NCBI RefSeq assembly: GCF_030582395.1
Contig: NZ_CP104382.1
Span: forward strand, 1,364,001-1,428,000
Origin: Ralstonia pickettii
GTDB lineage: Bacteria; Pseudomonadota; Gammaproteobacteria; Burkholderiales; Burkholderiaceae
DNA length: 64,000 nt
Direction: 5' to 3'
The position numbers and the translations under genes were made by a program. Shown here piece by piece: positions 36,755-44,065 of the stretch. Each line of letters opens with the position of its first letter. Positions within the stretch are counted from its first letter, which is position 1. A model generated the notes under the pieces. The model ran no database searches, had not been told where the DNA came from, and saw only the letters and a program-made list of their open reading frames with translations.

Positions 36755-37213
36755 ATGCACCGCCATCCGCCCGCCCCCACACCTGAATTGATTGCCGCAT
36801 ACCGCGGCGCCCGCTATCGCGTCAGCGCGCCGCAAGGCGATGTGCTGCTGCGCGTCGACGCCATCAACCCATGCGTGGCGGCATTGCTCGCCCAGGCCCA
36901 TGCGCCGTGGGCCGTGTTCGTAACGGCGCATCAGCCGTTTTCGCGCGCGGTGTCAGCGGAAGAAAACGCCGCACGGCAAGCCGAGCTGCTTGCCTGGGCC
37001 ATCGCACGCGGCCTGCAATGGCTGACTGGAGAAGGCGGCCCGCCCGAAGATGCCCCCGCGCACACATGGTCAGCCGAGCCGAGCCTGCTCCTGTTCATCG
37101 AAGACCCGGCCATCGCCGATACGCTCATGCTCACGTTCGACCAGAACGCGGTGGTGCTGTGCGATGCGCATGGTTTTTGTACCTTGCGTTGGCACCCGTA
37201 TCTGCCAGACTGA
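36755..37213 (+). CDS. DUF3293-type protein
   Basis: A 152-aa protein matching the DUF3293 pattern: TPELIAAYRGARYRV at the N-terminus, then ARQAELLAWAIARGLQWLTGEG, and ending with strands (LCDAHGFCTLRWHPYLP). No membrane segment. The start is taken at the ATG at 36755; an in-frame start at 36716 would add residues that are not family-like. Function unknown. Confidence 0.8.
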   Translation: MHRHPPAPTPELIAAYRGARYRVSAPQGDVLLRVDAINPCVAALLAQAHAPWAVFVTAHQPFSRAVSAEENAARQAELLAWAIARGLQWLTGEGGPPEDAPAHTWSAEPSLLLFIEDPAIADTLMLTFDQNAVVLCDAHGFCTLRWHPYLPD

Positions 37214-37243
37214 TTCTGCACAGGGCACTTGGCGCACAGCGCT

Positions 37244-37257
37244 TTGCAGTACTGCAA
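37244..37257. repeat. 14-bp perfect palindrome upstream of a membrane-protein gene
   Basis: TTGCAGTACTGCAA lies 54 nt before the ATG of the small membrane protein and 31 nt after the DUF3293 stop. There is no loop, so an operator fits better than a terminator. Confidence 0.4.
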
Positions 37258-37310
37258 GTGGCGCTTCCGATCCCTAAGTGCTGGCGTAGATACATCAGCA
37301 GGAGGTTCGT

Positions 37311-37823
37311 ATGGAACTGCACATGCAATCGCATCATTGGGAGCGCCGCATGCCAGACTGGCTCGCCGCCAGCGTGGCAGGCCTCGTGGGCGGCGCGCTG
37401 GTCATCGTGCTGGAGTTCTTCTGGTCGACCATGGTGCTCAATGAAAGCCCCTGGCGCCCGACACACAAGATCGCCGCCATGGTCATGGGCCGCGGCGCGC
37501 TGGAAGAGATGTCCTTGTTCAGCCTCAGCATCGTAGGGACAGCGCTCGTGCTGCATTTCGTGCTGGGCGCCTTCATGGGCATGATCCTGGGGGCCATCAT
37601 CGCGCCGTTCCACTTCGATTCGAGCCCCGGCATGCTCGCCGCCGTCGGCGTGGTCTTCGGAATCGTGGCGTACGTGGTCAACTTCTACGGCATGACGGCC
37701 GTGTTCCCGTGGTTTGTGTCGGAGCGCGGCTCGGGGCCATTGCTTGCCAACCTGCTGTTTGGCGTCGTGACGGCGATCACGTACGGCATGCTGGAGCGGC
37801 GCATGCCCGAGCCGATGCACTGA
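37311..37823 (+). CDS. Small inner-membrane protein, four predicted helices
   Basis: A 170-aa protein with four hydrophobic segments (about residues 20-42, 62-85, 100-122 and 138-156). Charged residues lie between them, including KIAAMVMGRGALEE and FHFDSSPG. A perfect AGGAGG ribosome binding site is 4 nt upstream of the ATG, implying strong translation. Related proteins often sit next to respiratory or stress genes; here the caa3 oxidase operon begins 234 nt downstream, after a terminator. Function unknown. Confidence 0.75.
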   Translation: MELHMQSHHWERRMPDWLAASVAGLVGGALVIVLEFFWSTMVLNESPWRPTHKIAAMVMGRGALEEMSLFSLSIVGTALVLHFVLGAFMGMILGAIIAPFHFDSSPGMLAAVGVVFGIVAYVVNFYGMTAVFPWFVSERGSGPLLANLLFGVVTAITYGMLERRMPEPMH

Positions 37824-37875
37824 CACCCCCACCTTTTTCCTGCGGCGCCGCAAGCTGAGCGGCGCCTTCAGGAGG

Positions 37876-37914
37876 CGGCCGCCTCGGGCAACGCATGCCG
37901 GAGGCGGCCGTTTT
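37876..37914 (+). terminator. Rho-independent terminator before the oxidase operon
   Basis: CGGCCGCCTC and GAGGCGGCCG form a long GC stem with an inner GGCA/TGCC pair and an 8-nt loop, followed by TTTT. It is about 53 nt after the membrane-protein stop and separates it from the oxidase genes. Confidence 0.82.
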
Positions 37915-38057
37915 ACATTGCGGCGCAGCACACAGATGCCGCGTCGGCCCGATCCATACGCGGGGTGCGCCTCGTCCTTACGTTGCCTTGCACGATCCGG
38001 GTGCGCGACCTAGCCTGTCTTTAGCGTGTTGAGGGAGTCCCTCGCCGGGAGGTGCCC

Positions 38058-39215
38058 ATGGCCCTTGCGATTGCGCTCGTGCTGATCGTCGTGCTGGCGG
38101 TGGGGTTTCACTTTGCCAGCCCCTGGTGGATCACCCCAATCGCCTCCAACTGGGTGCGCATGGACGACACGCTGACGATCACCATCGTCATCACCGGTGT
38201 GCTGTTTGTCGCCATCAACCTCTTCGTCGTCGCGGCGCTGCTGCGCTATCGCCATCGCGACGGCCTGCGCAACCAGCGGGCCGCCTACGAGCCGCACAAC
38301 AAGCGCCTGGAATGGTGGCTGATCGGCATTACCAGCGTGGGTGTGGCGGCGCTGCTTGCGCCGGGCCTGTTCGTCTATGCCGATTACGTACGGCCGCCAC
38401 CGAACGCCTTGCAGATGGAAGTGCTCGGCCAGCAGTGGCAATGGCGCTTCCGCTTTGCCGGCCCCGGCGGCAAGCTCGGCACGACCGACGTGCGCTACAT
38501 GAGCAACGACAACCCGTTCGGCATGAACCCGGCCGACCCGAACGGACGCGACAACGTCCTGATCGAAACGCCCGAGTTGCACCTGCCGATCAATCGCCCG
38601 ATCCAGGTACTGGCGCGCTCGCGCGATGTGCTGCATGACTTTTACGTGCCGCCGTTCCGTGCGCGCATGAACATGGTGCCGGGCATGATCACCACGTTCT
38701 GGTTCACCCCCACCAAGGCAGGGCGTTACGACATCCTGTGCGCGCAGCTCTGCGGCATCGGGCACTCCAACATGCGCGGTGTGGTGGTCGTGGAAGACGA
38801 GGCATCGTTCGCACGTTGGCTCGCACAGCAGACCACTTTCGAGCAGCGCCAGAAAGCCAAGTTGCAAGCCGCCGCCCCTGCTGCGGGCGGACGCGCGCAG
38901 GCGTTGGCAGAGCAAGGCCAGACGCTCGCCCAGGCCAAGGGCTGCGTTGCCTGCCACAGCATCGACGGCAGCCCGCGCGTCGGCCCCACGTGGAAGGGGC
39001 TCTACGGCAAGACTGAAACCATGGCCGACGGCAGCACCGCGCACGTCGACGAGGCGTACCTGCGCGCGTTCATCCGTGACCCGAAGGCGCGGGTGGTGAA
39101 GGGCTTCGCGCCGATCATGCCGTCGTTCGATCTGAGCGAGCAGGAGCTGTCGGCGCTGGTTGCATACATCGAAGCGCAAGGTGGCGATGCCGCATCGACC
39201 ACGGCGAAACCGTAG
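38058..39215 (+). CDS. Cytochrome c oxidase subunit II with fused cytochrome c domain
   Basis: A 385-aa membrane subunit. Two N-terminal helices (residues ~3-22 and ~40-62, with a further hydrophobic stretch near 95-115) are followed by the periplasmic CuA domain with His in VLHDFYVPPFRARMN and the CuA pair in CAQLCGIGHSNM. A C-terminal cytochrome c carries a CACHS haem motif near residue 300 and Met in FAPIMPSFDLS. This is the caa3-type layout. GGGAGG precedes the ATG at 38058. Next gene coxA starts 12 nt after the stop. Confidence 0.9.
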   Translation: MALAIALVLIVVLAVGFHFASPWWITPIASNWVRMDDTLTITIVITGVLFVAINLFVVAALLRYRHRDGLRNQRAAYEPHNKRLEWWLIGITSVGVAALLAPGLFVYADYVRPPPNALQMEVLGQQWQWRFRFAGPGGKLGTTDVRYMSNDNPFGMNPADPNGRDNVLIETPELHLPINRPIQVLARSRDVLHDFYVPPFRARMNMVPGMITTFWFTPTKAGRYDILCAQLCGIGHSNMRGVVVVEDEASFARWLAQQTTFEQRQKAKLQAAAPAAGGRAQALAEQGQTLAQAKGCVACHSIDGSPRVGPTWKGLYGKTETMADGSTAHVDEAYLRAFIRDPKARVVKGFAPIMPSFDLSEQELSALVAYIEAQGGDAASTTAKP

Positions 39216-39227
39216 CGAGGAGACGCC

Positions 39228-41027
39228 ATGTCTTACGCACACCCCAGCCCCGCGTCCCCCGGCCACGATCACGCACCGCAAAGCTTCTGGACGCGCTACG
39301 TCTGGAGCCAGGACCACAAGGTCATCGCGGTGCAGTATTCGCTCACGGCCATCGCCATCGGGCTGGTGGGGCTCGTGCTGTCGAACCTGATGCGGCTGCA
39401 GCTGGGCTTTCCCGGCAAGTTCGACTTTATCGACGCCAACCACTACTACCAGTTCGTCACCATGCACGGAATGATCATGGTGATCTACCTGCTCACGGCG
39501 CTGTTCCTTGGCGGCTTCGGCAACTACCTGATCCCGCTGATGCTGGGCGCGCGCGACATGGTGTTTCCGTTTCTGAACATGCTCAGCTATTGGGTGTATC
39601 TGCTGGCCGTGCTGGTGCTGGTGGCGAGCTTTTTCGTGCCGGGCGGGCCCACCGGCGCGGGCTGGACGCTATATCCGCCGCAGGCGATCCTGCCGGGCAC
39701 CCCGGGCACCGAATGGGGCATCGTGCTGATGCTGGTGTCGCTCGCGATCTTCATCGTGGCGGCCACCATGGGCGGGCTCAACTACGTGACCACCACGCTG
39801 CAGGCGCGAACGCGCGGCATGACGCTCATGCGCATGCCGCTCACGGTATGGGGCATCTTTACGGCGACCGTGCTGGCGCTGCTGGCGTTTCCCGCGCTGT
39901 TTGTGTCGGCCATCATGATGCTGCTCGACAAGACGCTGGGCACCAGCTTCTTCATGCCGGCGGTGGTGTCGATGGGGCAGCAGCTGAACCACAGCGGCGG
40001 CAGCCCGCTGCTGTTCCAGCACCTGTTCTGGTTCTTCGGGCACCCCGAGGTGTACATCGTCGCGCTGCCCGCCTTCGGCATCGTGTCAGACCTCATCAGC
40101 ACGCACGCGCGCAAGAACATCTTCGGCTACCGGATGATGGTGTGGGCCATCCTCATCATCGGCGTGCTGTCCTTCGTCGTCTGGGCGCACCACATGTTCG
40201 TGGCGGGCATGAACCCGTACTTCGGCTTCTTCTTTGCCACCACCACGCTGATCATCGCCATCCCGACCGCGCTCAAGGTCTACAACTGGGTGCTGACGCT
40301 GTGGCGGGGCGACATCCACCTGACCGTGCCGATGCTGTTTGCCATCGGCTTCATCAGCACGTTCGTGATCGGCGGGTTGACGGGGCTGTTCCTCGGCAAC
40401 GTCAGCGTCGACATTCCGCTGTCCAACACGTACTTCGTGGTCGCGCACTTCCATATGGTGATGGGCGTCTCACCGATCCTCGTGGTGTTCGGCGGGCTCT
40501 ACCACTGGTACCCGAAGGTGACGGGCCGCATGCTGAACGACACGCTGGGCCGCGCACATTTCTGGATCACCTTCATCGGCACGTACCTGATCTACTTTCC
40601 GATGCATTACCTGGGAGTCCTGGGCATGCCGCGGCGGTACTACGCGTATGAGGGATACAGCTTCATCCCACCCTCCGCGCAAACACTGAACACGTTCATC
40701 ACCGTCATTGCGATCATCGTGGGCCTGGCACAGCTGCTGTTCCTCTTCAACCTGGCGTGGAGCCTCGTGCGTGGCAGGAAGGCCGAGTCCAACCCGTGGC
40801 GTGCCACCACGCTCGAATGGCAGACGCCGCAGACACCGCCCGTGCACGGCAACTGGGGGCCGATGCTGCCGGTGGTCTACCGGTGGGCATACGAGTACAG
40901 CCCGCCCGGCCGTGCGGATGACTTCGTGCCGCAGAACGAACCGCCCACCGGCGCCCCCGATATGGGAGCGGAAACGGAAGCGGCGCCGGCAACCTCCATC
41001 CTCCACGCCAGCGGGGTGCGCACATGA
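39228..41027 (+). CDS. Cytochrome c oxidase subunit I
   Basis: A 599-aa catalytic subunit with 12 or more helices. Haem/CuB residues: GHPEVYIVALPAFG with the CuB His and cross-linked Tyr, VWAHHMF, and HFHMVMG with the two haem ligands. The early low-spin haem His is in YYQFVTMHGMIMV. The GHPEV glutamate makes it an A-type oxidase. It oxidises cytochrome c and reduces oxygen to water in the inner membrane. Its stop overlaps the next start (ATGA). Confidence 0.95.
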   Translation: MSYAHPSPASPGHDHAPQSFWTRYVWSQDHKVIAVQYSLTAIAIGLVGLVLSNLMRLQLGFPGKFDFIDANHYYQFVTMHGMIMVIYLLTALFLGGFGNYLIPLMLGARDMVFPFLNMLSYWVYLLAVLVLVASFFVPGGPTGAGWTLYPPQAILPGTPGTEWGIVLMLVSLAIFIVAATMGGLNYVTTTLQARTRGMTLMRMPLTVWGIFTATVLALLAFPALFVSAIMMLLDKTLGTSFFMPAVVSMGQQLNHSGGSPLLFQHLFWFFGHPEVYIVALPAFGIVSDLISTHARKNIFGYRMMVWAILIIGVLSFVVWAHHMFVAGMNPYFGFFFATTTLIIAIPTALKVYNWVLTLWRGDIHLTVPMLFAIGFISTFVIGGLTGLFLGNVSVDIPLSNTYFVVAHFHMVMGVSPILVVFGGLYHWYPKVTGRMLNDTLGRAHFWITFIGTYLIYFPMHYLGVLGMPRRYYAYEGYSFIPPSAQTLNTFITVIAIIVGLAQLLFLFNLAWSLVRGRKAESNPWRATTLEWQTPQTPPVHGNWGPMLPVVYRWAYEYSPPGRADDFVPQNEPPTGAPDMGAETEAAPATSILHASGVRT

Positions 41028-41632
41028 CGACCCTGCCCCGCCACTTCGCACCTGATGCGTCGTCCGCATTGCCCCAAGCGGGGCGCATTGGCCTGCGCGT
41101 CTTCATGGCCGTGGTGACGGCGCTGTTCTTGTTGCTGATCCTCGCCTATGCCATGCGCATGCGCGAGCCGGATTGGATGCCGGTTCCCCACCCGGCGCTG
41201 CTGTGGTGGAACACCGGCGTGCTGGCACTGGCCAGCGTGGCCATGGAATTGGCACGGAGAACCGACACGCGCCGCACGATCTGGCTGCTCGCGGGTGGCG
41301 GGCTTGCCGCGCTTTTCGTGCTCGGGCAATGGGCCGCGTGGCAGCAACTGTCGGCCACCGGGCAAGGCGTGGCGGTCAACCCGTCCAACAGCTTTCTGTA
41401 TGTGTTCACGGGCCTGCATGCGGCGCATGTCGTCGGTGGCCTGGTCGTCTGGGCGGTGACGGTGGCACGCCTGCGCAGCAACGCCGACCGCACGCGTCGC
41501 AGCGTTGCCCTCTGCGCAACGTACTGGCACTTCCTGCTGGCCGTGTGGCTTGTGTTGCTGGCGGCGATGTGGTGGATCACACCCGCATTTGTGACGGCCA
41601 TCTGCGGGCCGCTGTACGGAGCCACACCATGA
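41024..41632 (+). CDS. Cytochrome c oxidase subunit III, first copy
   Basis: A 202-aa membrane protein with about five hydrophobic segments. Its subunit-III pattern includes SNSFLYVFTGLHAAHVVGGLVVW and the final ATYWHFLLAVWLVLLAAMWW. It overlaps subunit I by 4 nt and the second copy by 4 nt (ATGA), so all are co-translated. It is shorter than the usual ~260 aa COX3 and lacks the first helix pair. Two adjacent III-type subunits occur in a subset of caa3-like operons. Confidence 0.85.
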   Translation: MTTLPRHFAPDASSALPQAGRIGLRVFMAVVTALFLLLILAYAMRMREPDWMPVPHPALLWWNTGVLALASVAMELARRTDTRRTIWLLAGGGLAALFVLGQWAAWQQLSATGQGVAVNPSNSFLYVFTGLHAAHVVGGLVVWAVTVARLRSNADRTRRSVALCATYWHFLLAVWLVLLAAMWWITPAFVTAICGPLYGATP

Positions 41633-42318
41633 GCGATCCCACGCTACCCGCCGACTCGGGCGCCTCCGCCGGAGGTTGGCCCGGCATCGTCAACGACTGG
41701 TCGGGCGACCGCGAAACCTTCAGGGTGCCGTGGGGCAAGGCCATGATGTGGATCTTCCTGCTGTCGGACACCTTCGTCTTCAGCAGTTTCCTGATCGGCT
41801 ACATGACGGTGCGCATGTCGACCACGGTGCCATGGCCCGACCCGTCCAAGGTGTTCGGACTGTCGGTGGGCGGCGTGGAAGTGCCGCTCCTGCTGATCGC
41901 CATCATGACGTTCGTACTCATCAGCAGCAGCGGCACGATGGCGATGGCGGTGAACTTCGGCTACCGGCGAGAGGCAAAGCGCGCGGCGCTGCTCATGCTG
42001 GCGACTGCCATCCTGGGCGCGGCGTTCGTGTCGATGCAGGCGTTCGAGTGGACCAAGCTGATCGTGCATGAAGGCATCCGCCCGTGGGGCAACCCGCTGG
42101 GCGCGGCGCAGTTTGGCGCATGCTTTTTCATGATCACGGGCTTCCACGGCTTTCACGTGACCTGCGGCGTGATCTACCTGCTGCTGATCGCCCGCAAGAT
42201 CTTGCAGCCGGGCTTTGCCGAGCACGGCAACTTCCAGATCGTGGAGATCGCGGGCCTCTACTGGCACTTCGTCGATCTCGTCTGGGTGTTCATCTTTGCG
42301 TTGTTCTACCTGTGGTGA
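41629..42318 (+). CDS. Cytochrome c oxidase subunit III, second copy
   Basis: A 229-aa member of the same family as the preceding gene but not a recent duplicate: it starts MSDPTLPADSG, has FLLSDTFVFSSFLIGYMTVRM, AFEWTKLIVHEGIRPWGNPLG and the hallmark FHGFHVTCGVIYLLL with a closing IAGLYWHFVDLVWVFIF. About five to six helices. It overlaps the upstream gene by 4 nt. The two proteins may be partners giving a split or dual subunit III. Confidence 0.9.
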   Translation: MSDPTLPADSGASAGGWPGIVNDWSGDRETFRVPWGKAMMWIFLLSDTFVFSSFLIGYMTVRMSTTVPWPDPSKVFGLSVGGVEVPLLLIAIMTFVLISSSGTMAMAVNFGYRREAKRAALLMLATAILGAAFVSMQAFEWTKLIVHEGIRPWGNPLGAAQFGACFFMITGFHGFHVTCGVIYLLLIARKILQPGFAEHGNFQIVEIAGLYWHFVDLVWVFIFALFYLW

Positions 42319-42326
42319 GGCCTGTC

Positions 42327-42653
42327 ATGGACCACACGCAACCCTCTGCCCACGGGCAACAACACCCCATCGGCATCTACCTGAAGATCTGGGGCCTGTT
42401 GTTCGTGCTGAGCACGATGTCGTACCTGGTCGATTATTTCCACGTGCAGGGGCTGATGCGCTGGACGCTGATCATCGTGTTCATGATCGCCAAGGCCGGG
42501 CTGATCGTCTCCGTGTTCATGCACATGATGTGGGAGCGGCTGGCACTGGTGTACGCCATCCTGATGCCGCCGTTGGCGTTGCTCGTGCTGATGGTATTGA
42601 TGGCCGCGGAAGCGCATCACACCTTTGGGATGCGCGCCCTCTTCTTCCATTGA
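42327..42653 (+). CDS. Cytochrome c oxidase subunit IV-like protein
   Basis: A 108-aa protein with three helices: starts MDHTQPSAHGQ, then GLLFVLSTMSYLVDYF, IVFMIAKAGLIVSVFMHMMWE and ILMPPLALLVLMVLM. This matches the small COX4/CyoD-like subunit of caa3 and bo3 oxidases. It begins 8 nt after the second subunit III and ends the operon. No assembly factor (Cox11, CtaA or CtaB) is present in this cluster. Confidence 0.85.
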   Translation: MDHTQPSAHGQQHPIGIYLKIWGLLFVLSTMSYLVDYFHVQGLMRWTLIIVFMIAKAGLIVSVFMHMMWERLALVYAILMPPLALLVLMVLMAAEAHHTFGMRALFFH

Positions 42654-42671
42654 GCGCCGTTCAGCTCGCCG

Positions 42672-43907
42672 TCAAGCAACGGCCGTCGCATCCAGCGCCT
42701 GGGTGAAGTCCGCCACCAGATCGGCCTCGTCCTCAATGCCGACCGACACGCGTACGAGCGAATCGGCAATGCCCATCGACGCGCGGCGCTCGGCGCCCAT
42801 TTCCCAGTAGATGGTCGGCGCCACCGGAATCACCAGCGTGCGCGTATCACCCAGGTGCGTGGCACGCACGGCGTAGCGCAGGTGGTCGAGCATGTCGACG
42901 AAATCAGCGCCGTCCACCAGTTCGAAGCTCAGCAGGCCGCCGTAGTGGCGGAACAGCTCGGTGGCGCGGGCGTGCTGGGGGTGCTGCGGCAGGCCGGGGT
43001 AGTACACACGTGCCACCTTCGGGTGCGCGGCCAGCGTGCGGGCCAGCGCCAGCGCGTTGCTGCAGGTGCGGTCAACGCGCAGGGCCATCGTTTCGGCGCC
43101 CACGGCAATGCGGTGCGCGGCATCGGCAATCAAGGTCGCGCCCTGGTCACGCAGGCCCTTCTTGCGGATCTGCTGAATGCCCTGCATTTCCGGCTTGGCC
43201 TTGCGGTAGGCCGGATAGATGTTCGGGTAGGCCGCCCAGTCGAACAGGCCCGTATCCACCACCGCGCCGCCCAGCGCGTTACCGTGCCCGCCGATGTACT
43301 TGGACAGCGAATGCACAACCAGGCTGGCCTGTGCGTCGCGCGCGCGGAACAGCCACGGCGAGGTCATCGTGCTGTCGACCACGTAGATCAGGCCGCGTGC
43401 CTTGCAGATATCGCCAATGCCCTTCAGATCCGCCACCTGCGTGCGGGGGTTCGCAATGGTCTCCACAAAGACGAGGCGCGTGTTCGGCTGCACGGCGTCG
43501 GCCACAGCCTGGGCAGACGTGGCATCGACGAATGTCACTTCCACACCCAGGTTGCGCAGCGTTTCGAACACGCTGTTGGTATTGCCGAACAGGAAGGCGC
43601 TGGAGACCACGTGGTCGCCGGCGCGGAGCATGGTGGAAAACACCGCCATGATGGCCGCCATGCCGGTGGCGAAGCACGCGGTGGCGACACCGGATTCCAT
43701 CATCGTGATCTTGGCTTCCAGAGCGGCCGTGGTGGGGTTGCCCTGGCGCGCGTAGGTGTAGCCGGGCTTACCCTGGAACACGTCGATTAGCTCGCGCGTA
43801 TCGGTATAGCCGTACGTGGTGGACGTGTGCAGCGGCTTGTGGATGGCGTAGTGCTCGACGCCGGCTTCGCGGTCGGCGTGCAGGAGGGCGGTGGTCAGTC
43901 CGGTCAT
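42672..43907 (-). CDS. Cys/Met-metabolism PLP enzyme (cystathionine gamma-synthase family)
   Basis: A 411-aa fold-type I PLP enzyme. The N-terminal motif is YTYARQGNPTTAALEAKI, the PLP lysine lies in VVHSLSKYIGGHGNALGG, and the C-terminal domain carries RVSVGIEDEADLVADF. It belongs to the group of cystathionine gamma-synthase, O-acylhomoserine sulfhydrylase and methionine gamma-lyase. These cannot be separated by eye, so no gene symbol is given. It converges with the oxidase operon (18-nt gap) and faces away from the ABC-fusion gene. Confidence 0.9.
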   Translation of the reverse strand: MTGLTTALLHADREAGVEHYAIHKPLHTSTTYGYTDTRELIDVFQGKPGYTYARQGNPTTAALEAKITMMESGVATACFATGMAAIMAVFSTMLRAGDHVVSSAFLFGNTNSVFETLRNLGVEVTFVDATSAQAVADAVQPNTRLVFVETIANPRTQVADLKGIGDICKARGLIYVVDSTMTSPWLFRARDAQASLVVHSLSKYIGGHGNALGGAVVDTGLFDWAAYPNIYPAYRKAKPEMQGIQQIRKKGLRDQGATLIADAAHRIAVGAETMALRVDRTCSNALALARTLAAHPKVARVYYPGLPQHPQHARATELFRHYGGLLSFELVDGADFVDMLDHLRYAVRATHLGDTRTLVIPVAPTIYWEMGAERRASMGIADSLVRVSVGIEDEADLVADFTQALDATAVA

Positions 43908-44065
43908 GGCGGGGGCAGCAGAAAGGCAGGAAACAGCAGGAAACGGCAGGAAAGTTCTGCATTATCGCGCGATTCCGGGGCCACCTGGGCGCCGGAAGCC
44001 GGCCGGGCGTGGAACGTGGCTTGCGTCCCACCTCGCGTTGCAAGACCGACCGGATTCCACGCCTG

